From assembly GCA_947648875.1 (NCBI GenBank), contig CANSPM010000039.1:1-37189 (forward strand): a DNA stretch of 37,189 nucleotides. Direction: 5' to 3'. This document shows positions 9,599-17,332 of the stretch, one piece after another (the stretch's first letter is position 1; every line of letters begins with the position of its first letter). The DNA comes from an uncultured Lachnospiraceae bacterium. Its GTDB lineage: Bacteria > Bacillota > Clostridia > Lachnospirales > Lachnospiraceae. The translations under genes and the position numbers were made by a program. A model generated the notes under the pieces. That model did not search any database. It was given only the letters and a program-made list of their open reading frames with translations, and was not told where the DNA came from.

Positions 9599-9700
9599 TT
9601 ACCTCAGCCCCAGGAGTGCTTTTACATAGTAGTAGACCAGCTTTAGACTCCGATCATCTGCCATGTCCAGCAGCTCGATGATAAGTTTTTTATAGTCCAT
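9599..9700 (-). CDS. Small 33-residue helical protein with SOS-like promoter
   Basis: The protein begins MDYKKLIIELLDMADD and ends YYYVKALLGLR. It is predicted amphipathic helical and has no signal peptide. AGGGAG at 9710-9715 sits 9 nt before this ATG, favouring it over an in-frame ATG 9 bases upstream (9707-9709). The strongest promoter in this patch drives it, with a LexA-like box inside the spacer. Similar short proteins next to XRE regulators are familiar in Firmicutes, by recollection only. It may modulate the neighbouring repressor. The coding call rests on the SD, the promoter and the non-random composition. Confidence 0.65.
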   Translation of the reverse strand: MDYKKLIIELLDMADDRSLKLVYYYVKALLGLR

Positions 9701-9748
9701 GCGATTCATCTCCCTGTAAAATGCACATACTGAAAAGTTCATAGAACT

Positions 9749-9777
9749 ATATTATCAAACATTTGTTCGATTGTCAA
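9749..9777 (-). promoter_or_regulatory. Strong promoter of the 33-residue peptide gene
   Basis: Minus-strand TTGACA (9772-9777), exactly 17 bp, TAATAT (9749-9754). The start codon is about 48 bp downstream. The spacer is occupied by a LexA-like dyad, so occupancy would block RNA polymerase. Confidence 0.85.
9756..9769. promoter_or_regulatory. LexA-like (SOS) box inside a promoter spacer
   Basis: The minus strand reads CGAACAAATGTTTG. It matches 13 of 14 positions of the Bacillus LexA consensus CGAACRNRYGTTYC. It lies between the -35 and -10 boxes of the peptide-gene promoter, a classic repressing position. Confidence 0.65.
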
Positions 9778-9865
9778 TGCTTTCATTGTACAATAAACGG
9801 TTGGATTTTCCTATCCGCTCTGCGTATATGACCCGCTTACGCGGCGTCGCATACGAGAGCTTTCG

Positions 9866-10603
9866 TCAGTAAACATCCGCCTCCTCCCGGGTAATCCATC
9901 CATACTTCACCATCTTGTTAAGGACCTGAGCCGCCCGCTGCTGCGCCAGATCCATATGAGTATCAGGGGAGTAGGCGGAGGGCGCGTTCAGGACACCCGC
10001 CAGCATAGCGGCTTCATAGTCCGTAAGCTGAGAGGGTTCCTTTCCGAAATATCCCACGGAAGCCTGATAAATCCCATAGTGTCCGCTGCCAAAATAGGCC
10101 GTATTGACATACAATTCAAAAATCTCCTTTTTGGAATACTTATACTCCATAATCAGTGCCGCGATCATTTCAGCGATCTTCCTCTCCAGCTTCTTTTCCT
10201 GTGTAAAGAGCAAATTCTTGGCAAGCTGTTGGGTGATGGTACTGCCTCCCTCCACAAAGGAACCAGCCCTGATGTCCGTCCACAATGCCCGGCATACGGC
10301 AATGGGATCAATGCCGAAATGCCACTTAAACCGATGATCCTCCACGGCCAGAGTAGCGTCAATATAAAATTGGGGCAGCTCGGAATATGCTGTAAAATCC
10401 TCCGAACTTCTCACCTCCTCGACCCTCTCCGCCAGGGATTTGTCCTGAACCGCTCTACGGTACATCCCATATCCTTTCATGCAGAAGAAGGCCCCAATCC
10501 CCAGATAGACCGCCAAAAAGAGTATTAACAGAACCAAAAACAGATTTCTCACAAGACGCTTTTTCTTACTTTTCCTATGCATGTTTATCTTCCTTGTCTT
10601 CAT
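9866..10603 (-). CDS. Monofunctional peptidoglycan glycosyltransferase (GT51)
   Basis: This 245-residue protein would polymerise lipid II into glycan strands at the outer face of the membrane. A basic N terminus is followed by one membrane anchor at residues 20-42. The GT51 motifs are present: AVEDHRFKWHFG with the catalytic Glu at about residue 88, GGSTITQQLAKN at 119-130, and the ELYVNTAYFGSGHYGI block near 164-178. No transpeptidase domain follows, and the length fits the MtgA/SgtB class. It lies 16 bp downstream of a 56-residue membrane protein in the same direction, with GGGAG before its ATG. Upstream of that pair are four 11-bp-phased repeats suggesting response-regulator control. About 40 bp past its stop an imperfect hairpin (roughly 9814-9858) lacks a T run. 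Family and reaction are certain; the trigger is inferred. Confidence 0.93.
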   Translation of the reverse strand: MKTRKINMHRKSKKKRLVRNLFLVLLILFLAVYLGIGAFFCMKGYGMYRRAVQDKSLAERVEEVRSSEDFTAYSELPQFYIDATLAVEDHRFKWHFGIDPIAVCRALWTDIRAGSFVEGGSTITQQLAKNLLFTQEKKLERKIAEMIAALIMEYKYSKKEIFELYVNTAYFGSGHYGIYQASVGYFGKEPSQLTDYEAAMLAGVLNAPSAYSPDTHMDLAQQRAAQVLNKMVKYGWITREEADVY

Positions 10604-10619
10604 CCCACAAACTCCCTTA

Positions 10620-10790
10620 TCAAAAGGTATCCAGCTTCCTGATCAATTCATCCGTCAGTACCCAGATCACGTCAATTAATATAAACAGCGCGCAGAAAGG
10701 AACCATCAGAGCGCACAGTATAGTACCGTTCACCACAATCACTCCGTTTTTAAACCATTTACAATATTTATTTTTCTTTCTCCTTTTCAT
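10620..10790 (-). CDS. Small (56-residue) single-pass membrane protein
   Basis: The frame encodes a basic start (MKRRKKNKYCKWFKNG), one hydrophobic segment (residues about 17-46, VIVVNGTILCALMVPFCALF then ILIDVIWVL) and a charged tail ending IRKLDTF. GGAG lies 6 nt before the ATG. It ends 16 bp before the GT51 gene, so the two are probably co-transcribed. This suggests a membrane partner or regulator of the glycosyltransferase. No family was recognised. Confidence 0.6.
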   Translation of the reverse strand: MKRRKKNKYCKWFKNGVIVVNGTILCALMVPFCALFILIDVIWVLTDELIRKLDTF

Positions 10791-10950
10791 ATGAATCTCC
10801 TGACTGCCAGTGATAAATACCGGCTGCTTATTATATGATTGTATAGCGCCTCACGTTCCTGTTTTTGACAGGAAACAGCCGGACCCTCTTCCTGCTTAAA
10901 AACCCGGGCTTATATGGTGAATAATATGGAACTTTCTCCTGTTACTGACT

Positions 10951-11006
10951 ATAATAAACCGTCAAACTTACATTTCCGTGACATCCGGCTTACATCTATG
11001 TGACAT
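10951..11006 (-). promoter_or_regulatory. Four 11-bp-phased regulator half-sites and -10 box
   Basis: On the plus strand CTTACAT, GTGACAT, CTTACAT and GTGACAT start at 10967, 10978, 10989 and 11000, exactly 11 bp apart, giving two 22-bp boxes. Read on the minus strand they end 10 bp before TATTAT (10951-10956). This is the geometry of PhoB-class activated promoters, where regulator dimers replace the -35 element. The site lies upstream of the small membrane protein and GT51 genes and just downstream of an OmpR/PhoB-family regulator gene. Apart from this site, the LexA-like dyad and the terminator listed next, the 10791-11183 gap holds nothing recognised. Confidence 0.7.
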
Positions 11007-11073
11007 TTTGGTGAGAGATTTGTCACTATTTCTGGTTTCACGTTTTATATTTGGTTTCTCCGGGTTGGAAATC

Positions 11074-11087
11074 TGAACAGATGTTCA
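11074..11087. promoter_or_regulatory. Third LexA-like dyad
   Basis: TGAACAGATGTTCA contains an exact GAAC-N4-GTTC core. It is part of the larger perfect dyad CTGAACA-GA-TGTTCAG (11073-11088). It lies between the response-regulator terminator and the phased half-sites, upstream of the membrane-protein/GT51 pair. No clear promoter overlaps it. Confidence 0.4.
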
Positions 11088-11140
11088 GAGATTATAGATT
11101 AAAAGATAATTGAATTACTCAGGAAAAACTACAATGAAAA

Positions 11141-11161
11141 TGGCTTACAACCTGTAAGCCA
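11141..11161 (-). terminator. Terminator hairpin after the orphan response regulator
   Basis: TGGCTTACA (11141-11149) pairs perfectly with TGTAAGCCA (11153-11161) around a 3-nt loop. On the minus strand TTTTC follows. It lies 22 bp past the regulator stop codon. Confidence 0.7.
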
Positions 11162-11183
11162 AATGGATTTTGTATGCTCTTTA

Positions 11184-11867
11184 TTATACCTTCGACCCGT
11201 CTCCCAGGCGGTATCCCATACCGCGGACCGTCTGTATGATCCGGGGACTGGAGGGATCCTCCTCTATCTTTTCCCGCAGGCGTTTCACATACACCGTCAA
11301 CGTATTGTCCGTGACAAATTCTCCTGCGGAATCCCACAATTCGTTGAGCAGCCGTTCCCTGGTGATAATACCCCTGGGATTGTTGCAAAATACCAGCAGC
11401 AGGCGATATTCCAGCGCGGAGAGCATAATCTCCCTGTCCCCCTTTTTCACAATGCCTCCTGCCAAATCAATACGCAAGTCTCCCACTTCTACAACGGACA
11501 GCCCGGGCTGGGCTTTCCGCAGTGCCACCCTGATCCTGGCAACCAGCTCCCGTATGCGGAAAAGCTTGATGATATAATCGTCCGCCCCCATATTCAGCCC
11601 TGTGACCACGCTGGCCTCGTCCCCGAACGCGGTCAGAAAAATAACAGGCACATCCTTAAGCCGCTTGATCTCCGTGCAAACCGCATAACCGCTTCCATCT
11701 GGCAGGGAGATATCCACCAGCGCCAGATCATATTGCTCCTGTGCCAGCATCACAAGAGCCTGGCACTGCGTGGAGGCACAGACCACGCCAAAACCCTCCG
11801 AACCCAAAAGACGCATCAGACTTCTGGCTATCTCCTCATCGTCCTCCACCACAAATATCCTCTGCAC
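11184..11867 (-). CDS. OmpR/PhoB-family response regulator, orphan
   Basis: This 227-residue protein has a receiver domain (residues 1-115; acidic pocket VVEDDE, phospho-acceptor Asp52 in LVDISLPDG, Thr79, Lys101) and a winged-helix DNA-binding domain (about 130-222, ending TVRGMGYRLG). The start is GTG: a stop codon lies two codons upstream in frame, and GGAGGG precedes it. The first 32 bases overlap the end of the Nudix gene, implying translational coupling. No histidine kinase gene is adjacent. The near-invariant proline after Lys101 (KPF) is leucine here (KLF), one transition away, which could alter signalling. Phased 11-bp repeats about 180-220 bp downstream make the membrane-protein/GT51 operon its likely target. 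The family is certain; orphan status applies to this window only. Confidence 0.93.
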   Translation of the reverse strand: MQRIFVVEDDEEIARSLMRLLGSEGFGVVCASTQCQALVMLAQEQYDLALVDISLPDGSGYAVCTEIKRLKDVPVIFLTAFGDEASVVTGLNMGADDYIIKLFRIRELVARIRVALRKAQPGLSVVEVGDLRIDLAGGIVKKGDREIMLSALEYRLLLVFCNNPRGIITRERLLNELWDSAGEFVTDNTLTVYVKRLREKIEEDPSSPRIIQTVRGMGYRLGDGSKV

Positions 11868-12390
11868 CGATCATACCCTCCCTGATCAATTGTTCCAGAA
11901 CACGGATTTCCCGGTCAAGCATGACCTGAAAGTGTCTGTTGTCCTGTTTTTCCCCGTGGTGATGATTCCGGTTTACTTCCACAGCGTGGTCCGGCGTCAC
12001 ATAAATCAGAACAAACTGTTCCTCATCTTCCCAGTCATCCAGCTGCTGCTCCCCCGCTTGATCTTCCGTATCGCACAGATAATAGTAATTATCCTGAATA
12101 AAAATATCCTCGTATTTGCCCTTTTGTACGCGGTGGACATACCCGTATTCCCGTATGGAATCTCTTATGACCCGCAGACCGCTTTCCTCCCTCACCTCCC
12201 GGATTAGAGTGTCCGAGTGGTTTTCACCCGGTTCCATACCTCCTCCGGGAAATTCGTAATAATCATTCTTCCGGCTGTAAATCATAGCGATCCTGCCGTT
12301 CTTTATAATGATTCCGCGCACGGATGGACGCATGCCCACCGTTCCGTTTTCCGCATAATCTTTTGTGTCAATCTCAAACAACAGACGCAT
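11836..12390 (-). CDS. Nudix hydrolase
   Basis: This 184-residue protein carries a full Nudix box at residues 50-72 (G50-x5-E56-x7-REVREESGL), which binds Mg2+ and cleaves nucleoside-diphosphate-linked substrates. The substrate cannot be told. GGAGG lies 9 nt before the ATG at 12388-12390, so a 23-codon extension to 12459 is unlikely. The preceding beta strand RPSVRGIIIKNGRIAMIYSR fits the fold. The C-terminal tail includes HHHGEKQDNRHFQVM. The gene overlaps the response-regulator start by 32 bp. The 194 bp upstream hold only short open frames and no clear promoter. Confidence 0.9.
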   Translation of the reverse strand: MRLLFEIDTKDYAENGTVGMRPSVRGIIIKNGRIAMIYSRKNDYYEFPGGGMEPGENHSDTLIREVREESGLRVIRDSIREYGYVHRVQKGKYEDIFIQDNYYYLCDTEDQAGEQQLDDWEDEEQFVLIYVTPDHAVEVNRNHHHGEKQDNRHFQVMLDREIRVLEQLIREGMIGAEDICGGGR

Positions 12391-12584
12391 TCTCTGAATC
12401 CTCCATACATCCTTTTTTCGTGAATCCCTGCCTGACCGCGCGGCTTTCTTCCACGGCATGAATCATCTGCAAAGCCGGCCGGGCCCCCCGCTGTCCGGAA
12501 ATTGGCGCAACGTTTTTCATAGTATTTTTTCGCCATATTTCCATCTCCCGTCTGACGGACTACAGGTAGCACTGAAGCCATATT

Positions 12585-12881
12585 TTACCCTTCCAGTCCT
12601 TTCTGCCGATGGTAGTTTTCCGCCAGCCTGGCCAGATGCTCCGTTATATCAGGGTTCCAGTGTATCATGGACGGCAACTCCTCACAGGGAAACTCCTGAC
12701 ACAGACCGCAGAACAAGGCACCGTGCGCTCTGGTGCAGGCGTGGACTCTGCATCGGCCCGACCCGGCCCATTCGGGCACATACCCGTCCGCCTCAATACA
12801 TCCCCTGCAAAACCCCTTCATCCGTTTTTCACACCCCTCGCAGCATTCCCCGCAAGCCGTTATCTGAGAAAAATCCGTCAT
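12585..12881 (-). CDS. DUF3795 cysteine-rich protein
   Basis: This 98-residue protein has paired cysteines (CGECCEGC, CRGC, CRVHAC, CGLCQEFPCEEL), the pattern of DUF3795 proteins, probably binding zinc. The C terminus (HWNPDITEHLARLAENYHRQ) resembles the HYPDWLEHNRNIKEK-like end of that family. GGGGAGG lies 8 nt before this ATG; a longer in-frame start at 12998 lies upstream of the promoter and is rejected. The function is unknown. It has its own promoter. Confidence 0.85.
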   Translation of the reverse strand: MTDFSQITACGECCEGCEKRMKGFCRGCIEADGYVPEWAGSGRCRVHACTRAHGALFCGLCQEFPCEELPSMIHWNPDITEHLARLAENYHRQKGLEG

Positions 12882-12905
12882 CGCCAAAACCTCCCCGCTG
12901 TTCCT

Positions 12906-12934
12906 ATTATAGTACACTCTTACAGGTATGGCAA
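12906..12934 (-). promoter_or_regulatory. Promoter of the DUF3795 gene
   Basis: Minus-strand TTGCCA (12929-12934), 17-bp spacer, perfect TATAAT (12906-12911). Transcription would start about 20 bp before the DUF3795 ATG. In the 12882-13297 gap, only this and the divergent DUF4132 promoter were recognised. Confidence 0.8.
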
Positions 12935-13114
12935 TGCGTTTTGCCTGAAAATTCCGGACAGGCTGTTCCGCACCGACCCCGCCCGCATCTGCTGACACGC
13001 CGGAAGAAAAATATAGCTGTTCATCACAGGCAACTGCGAACCCCTTTCACCGGGCGACGGAAATAAAGCATTTTAAAGTCGTCTGGACTGCCCGTCAACA
13101 AAAGGGAGATAATC

Positions 13115-13143
13115 TTGACACGGAATTTATTTACGAGTAACAT
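13115..13143 (+). promoter_or_regulatory. Promoter of the DUF4132 gene
   Basis: Perfect TTGACA (13115-13120), 17-bp spacer, TAACAT (13138-13143). The start codon chosen for the gene is 155 bp downstream, so the leader is long. Confidence 0.55.
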
Positions 13144-13297
13144 AGAATACATAGATATGGAAGACACGGTTTTGCCCTGAAAACTTATGGAGCTTACCCG
13201 GGAAAACAGCCTCTCCGACCGGGAATACCAACGGATCCGTTCGGCAGCCCGGCGGCAGGCAAAAACATATAGAACTCTGAATAAGGAGGAAACAGCA

Positions 13298-16200
13298 ATG
13301 TTAGTAAAACAGAGCAAGGAACTGGAGAAGCTTGAGGGAGCGTTGCAGCGTCTGAAACTTTCTCCGAAGAACATGGAACTGGCGGAGAAATATCTGGATC
13401 TGTCCCAGCCGGAGGAGGAGGAACTGCTGAAAGAGGCCGAGCATCAGGATTTCACTGAACTGACGGCGGAGACGCAGCAGTCTGTATTCTATACTTTGGG
13501 CAGTTTTAAGAAAAATAACGAGGCCCTGGCACGGCGGCTGATCCGTTTTCTGGCTCAGGTGGGCGGAGCCACATCCCGCAGAATCCTGTCATATTACGGC
13601 TGGAGCAGTGACTTCAAGTATATGGAAGATATTCTGCCCCTGGTTCAGAACGCGGTTCTGTATTCGGACTGGGTTGCCTGGAACGCGTCGGCCCACCGGA
13701 AATCCTCCATCAGCCCCCTGATCGCTCTGGGAAAGAAAGACCCGGAGATCTTTCCCAGAATGAGAGAACTGTGCTATGACGACGATGCCTGCAACACGGA
13801 GATGTTTCTGGCGGGGATGTATCTTCACTGCGTAAAACCGCCAAAGGAGTCCAGAAGCAGACTCTACATGCCCATGGAGGATGCCCCGGACGACAGGGCG
13901 GAGGGCAGTCCGGAACGCATACAGGAGATGCGGGAATACCTGGAGGCGCGCCTGCGGGGAAACAGCGCCGGGCTTTTCATCGCCGCCGATGAACCCCAGG
14001 GGGAAGAGGAGGAAAAACTGAAAGCGTTTATACAGGATTCCGATCCCGGAGAAGAATTTCCCTATGAAATGCGGGCGCTGATCTCGGGAAGAAACAAACA
14101 TAAGTATCGGATGACTTTTCTTCCCTTTCTTGCGTTCCTTGCGGTGGAGCACTCCGACAGATTCATCTCTCTGATCCGCTTTGCGGTGGCGGTGGAGGGG
14201 AATACGATCCCCAACCTCCCCCTGGACGTGTGTCATAAGACAGGGCCGGAGTGGTTTGACCGGCATATTGAAGCTTTGGAGAAGTTTCTGTGGATACCGG
14301 ACGAGACCTATATTCGCTTTGCTGTCTCCAATAAAGACAGCAGCATATTAAAACGTATGATGGTCAAAGCGCCGGAGGCAATCTGCAATGCGATGAAAGA
14401 ACTGGAATCGGAAGATTACGGATATCTGCTGCTTCAGGTAAAAACAATGAACCCGGAGCTATATGAAAAAGCCGGGGCGGAATTTGCGGAAACCTATCGC
14501 AGAATCGCGGCGGAGCAGGATGTGAAAAATTACCAGCAGGCGAAGGATATCGCCAGAGATTACCTGATGGGAACTATCGAAATACAGGGTATTCTGCCCT
14601 ATGTGGAACAGTGGCGGGAACAATACTATTACTATGGCTGGCAAAAATATGATCGGATTCACGGTTATTTGGACTGCGGAGAAGAACAGCTATATCGCCG
14701 CTCTTTGGTACTGGAAATCCTGCATTTAAAGAGTTCCTATTTTTCAAAATACTGGGTGGACGAAAGTCTGGTGGAGAGCGACTCTCAGGCGCCCGGCAAC
14801 AAGAGCCGGGACAGGCGCCAGTTCCAGGCCATATTGGACGTATTGGAGAAGGAACAGGTTCCTCCGCAGTACCAGATTGAATTTTTTGGATTGGAAAACG
14901 ACCGCGCTTACAGGGATGATCTCTTTGCCCCGGATAATGACAGCCAGATTTGTGTAAATGTATTAATGGAAAAGCGGAGCAGCTGGCACCAGGAGTGGCT
15001 GGAAGCCTCTGAGGGCAAATATCTGCCCGCGCGTATTCTGGCCTATCGTGTCATGAACGAGCGCCCGGAAGTATACAAGGACCAGCTGTTGGCATGTGCC
15101 AAAGATACCACCAAACAGGGCAGAGAGTATCTGAGAGGCATTTATACAAAGCATCCGGAGTGGGAGGCTGATATTCTGACAATGCTGAAATCTCCCAAGG
15201 GCGGACTGCGCGAGATGGCGGCGGAAGTCCTGAAAAACTGGGGTGTCGAGCGGTATCGGGATGTTCTCTCCCAGGCCATGGAAGTGGAAAAGACAAAGAA
15301 AATAAAGACATTGATACAGGAGCTGCTGAATCCCCAGGCTGCGGGAGAACAGGCCGCAGAGGGAAACCGGGGGAGTCAGCAGGACAGCATGCTATCGTCA
15401 GATGCCATAAGAGAGGCATTGAGCGGCAATCTGACGCCGAAAGACAGGGAGGATGCCCTGGCCGTGCTGGAGGGAATGATTAAGGACGCTCTGATGGGAA
15501 ACCGCAGGAAAAAGCTGGCTTGGCTGACTTTGGAAAACACCTGCAAGGTCCATAGGCTGGACGGGGAAGAAGCTTCTCAGGATTATATGGCGGCGCTGTT
15601 GATCAGCTATGCGGATATGGGGATTCCCGGCGTAAATAAGGACGCGGCAAGACTGGCCGCCGGGCTAAAGAACGGGGAGCTGGCGGCATACATAGGGGAA
15701 ATCTTTCAGAGGTGGATAGAGGATGGCGCCCAGGCAAAGAGGAAATGGGTGCTCTATGCTGCGGCCATCCATGGGGGAGAGGCCATTGTACCGGTAATTC
15801 ATGCCAGAATACAGGAGTGGCCCCAGCACTCCCGGGGGGCCATGGCTGCGGAAGCCGTAAAAGCTTTGGCTCTGAACGGCACATCCACCGCCCTTTTGCT
15901 AGTGGATCAGACTGCCCGAAAATGCAAGTTCCGCCAGGTGAAGGTGGCTGCCGCACAGGCGCTGGACTATGCCGCCGAGCAGATTGGTATCTCCAGAGAA
16001 GAACTGGAGGACAAAATTGTGCCTAACCTGGGATTTGACCAACAGATGGAACGGATTTTTGACTATGGAAAACGCCAGTTCAAAGTGCTGCTGACCACAG
16101 CCCTTTCTCTGGAAGTATATGACGGGAACGGCAAAGCGTTAAAGAACCTTCCTTCCCCCGGCAAAACCGACGATCCGGAGCAGTCCAAGAACGCCTATGA

Positions 16201-16987
16201 AGCCTGGAAACTGTTGAAAAAGCAGTTAAAAACTGTGACATCCAATCAGAAAGTCCGTCTGGAACAGGCGCTGGGCACCAGGAGGCGGTGGAACGCGCAG
16301 AAATGGCGGGAGCTGTTTGTATCCAATCCTGTGATGCATCAGTTTGCCATGAGCCTGATCTGGGGCGTGTATGTGGAAGGGGTTTTGAGGGATACATTCC
16401 GCTATATGGAGGACGGTACTTTCAATACTGCGGAGGAAGAGGAATACGAGCTTCCCGAGGAAGGCTGCATCGGTCTGGTACATCCCATTGAACTGTCACA
16501 GGAAGTGTCAGACGCGTGGAAGGAACAGTTATCCGACTATGAGATCGTCCAGCCCATCGAGCAACTACAGCGTCAGGTATACCGGGTGACGGAGGAAGAG
16601 AGAGAAGCCACGGAACTGATCCGTTTCGGCGGCCTGGTTCTGAACGGATTGTCTCTGTCTGGAAAACTCCAGGATATGGGATGGTACAGAGGCGAAGTAG
16701 GAGACGGCGGCGTCTATCAGGACTTTTACCGGGAAGACCGGAATATAGGGGTGGAACTGTCCTTTTCGGGATGCTTCGTGGGCAATGAAAACGAGACGGT
16801 AGTTGTGTATGACGTGTATTTTTATGAGCCGGGGGTTACGGAGAAAGAAGGCTGGCGGCTTAAGCCTGTGAAGCGGAAACTGGGAGAGGTAGACGCGCAT
16901 TATTTCAGCGAAGTGGTGCTACAGCTTACCAGGGCCACCTCCTCCGCAGAGGAAAAACGGAATTATCCGGAGTGCAGGGAGTGGTGA
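13298..16987 (+). CDS. DUF4132-domain protein, 1,229 residues
   Basis: AAGGAGG sits 8 nt before the ATG at 13298, preferred over an in-frame ATG at 13187. The N-terminal two thirds is alpha-helical and HEAT-like (for example the helix pair around EADILTMLKSPKGGLREMAA). The C terminus (about residues 1010-1225) carries the DUF4132 signature region: SNPVMHQFAMSLIWGVY, the SDYEIVQPIEQLQRQVY segment and DAHYFSEVVLQL near the end. Family members, including E. coli MolR-like proteins, are large and of unknown function. No membrane segment or signal peptide was seen. It stands alone on the plus strand with its own promoter, and its stop codon abuts the stop of the broken Nudix gene on the other strand. 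The family is confident; the role is not known. Confidence 0.88.
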   Translation: MLVKQSKELEKLEGALQRLKLSPKNMELAEKYLDLSQPEEEELLKEAEHQDFTELTAETQQSVFYTLGSFKKNNEALARRLIRFLAQVGGATSRRILSYYGWSSDFKYMEDILPLVQNAVLYSDWVAWNASAHRKSSISPLIALGKKDPEIFPRMRELCYDDDACNTEMFLAGMYLHCVKPPKESRSRLYMPMEDAPDDRAEGSPERIQEMREYLEARLRGNSAGLFIAADEPQGEEEEKLKAFIQDSDPGEEFPYEMRALISGRNKHKYRMTFLPFLAFLAVEHSDRFISLIRFAVAVEGNTIPNLPLDVCHKTGPEWFDRHIEALEKFLWIPDETYIRFAVSNKDSSILKRMMVKAPEAICNAMKELESEDYGYLLLQVKTMNPELYEKAGAEFAETYRRIAAEQDVKNYQQAKDIARDYLMGTIEIQGILPYVEQWREQYYYYGWQKYDRIHGYLDCGEEQLYRRSLVLEILHLKSSYFSKYWVDESLVESDSQAPGNKSRDRRQFQAILDVLEKEQVPPQYQIEFFGLENDRAYRDDLFAPDNDSQICVNVLMEKRSSWHQEWLEASEGKYLPARILAYRVMNERPEVYKDQLLACAKDTTKQGREYLRGIYTKHPEWEADILTMLKSPKGGLREMAAEVLKNWGVERYRDVLSQAMEVEKTKKIKTLIQELLNPQAAGEQAAEGNRGSQQDSMLSSDAIREALSGNLTPKDREDALAVLEGMIKDALMGNRRKKLAWLTLENTCKVHRLDGEEASQDYMAALLISYADMGIPGVNKDAARLAAGLKNGELAAYIGEIFQRWIEDGAQAKRKWVLYAAAIHGGEAIVPVIHARIQEWPQHSRGAMAAEAVKALALNGTSTALLLVDQTARKCKFRQVKVAAAQALDYAAEQIGISREELEDKIVPNLGFDQQMERIFDYGKRQFKVLLTTALSLEVYDGNGKALKNLPSPGKTDDPEQSKNAYEAWKLLKKQLKTVTSNQKVRLEQALGTRRRWNAQKWRELFVSNPVMHQFAMSLIWGVYVEGVLRDTFRYMEDGTFNTAEEEEYELPEEGCIGLVHPIELSQEVSDAWKEQLSDYEIVQPIEQLQRQVYRVTEEEREATELIRFGGLVLNGLSLSGKLQDMGWYRGEVGDGGVYQDFYREDRNIGVELSFSGCFVGNENETVVVYDVYFYEPGVTEKEGWRLKPVKRKLGEVDAHYFSEVVLQLTRATSSAEEKRNYPECREW

Positions 16988-17275
16988 TCACACCCCTCCC
17001 TTTCGGATCAGCACATAACATGGAAAGAGTCTGAATTGTACTATACCATTTTCCATAACCTGCACAGCTTCCTGCGTGGGACTGCCCGGCAGGAGGATTG
17101 TGCAGGAAATCTTTGCAGGGTTCTGCCGCCACCTGTTCCATCCCAGCAGATAGTCTCCGTCCACCTTCACCACCACCAGACAATGGGTAACAGGCGCGTA
17201 CAGCCGCTGCGCGGTTTGCTCCTCCTCTTTAATGATTTCAATCGGTTCATTCCCCTTGTCATCTATAAAATACAT
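16988..17275 (-). pseudogene. Truncated Nudix-like protein
   Basis: Residues 1-51 look like the start of a Nudix protein: MYFIDDKGNEPIEII, then YAPVTHCLVVVKVDGDYLLG and WNRWRQN, where a Nudix domain normally continues WE..GG..E.GE. Instead the frame runs on as PAKISCTILLPGSPTQEAV with no Nudix box. No other frame restores one, so this is a recombination truncation and not a simple frameshift. No good ribosome binding site was found. It follows the DUF4299 gene by 57 bp in the same direction. It is likely inactive as a hydrolase. Confidence 0.6.
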
Positions 17276-17332
17276 TTTGCCGCTTGTAAGATCAGCGTTT
17301 CACATATCGTTGAGATTCGACGGATACGCCAC

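Noticed and set aside
8446..9777. Intact prophage
   Set aside because: Only a regulator, a sigma-like protein and a short peptide are present; no integrase, structural or lysis genes and no attachment sites were seen.
9956..10528. 190-codon plus-strand frame opposite the GT51 gene
   Set aside because: Antisense shadow of a clear GT51 coding region with conserved motifs.
12303..12581. Minus-strand frame of 92 codons between DUF3795 and Nudix genes
   Set aside because: It overlaps the well-supported Nudix start in another frame, has no clear ribosome binding site and shows no domain.
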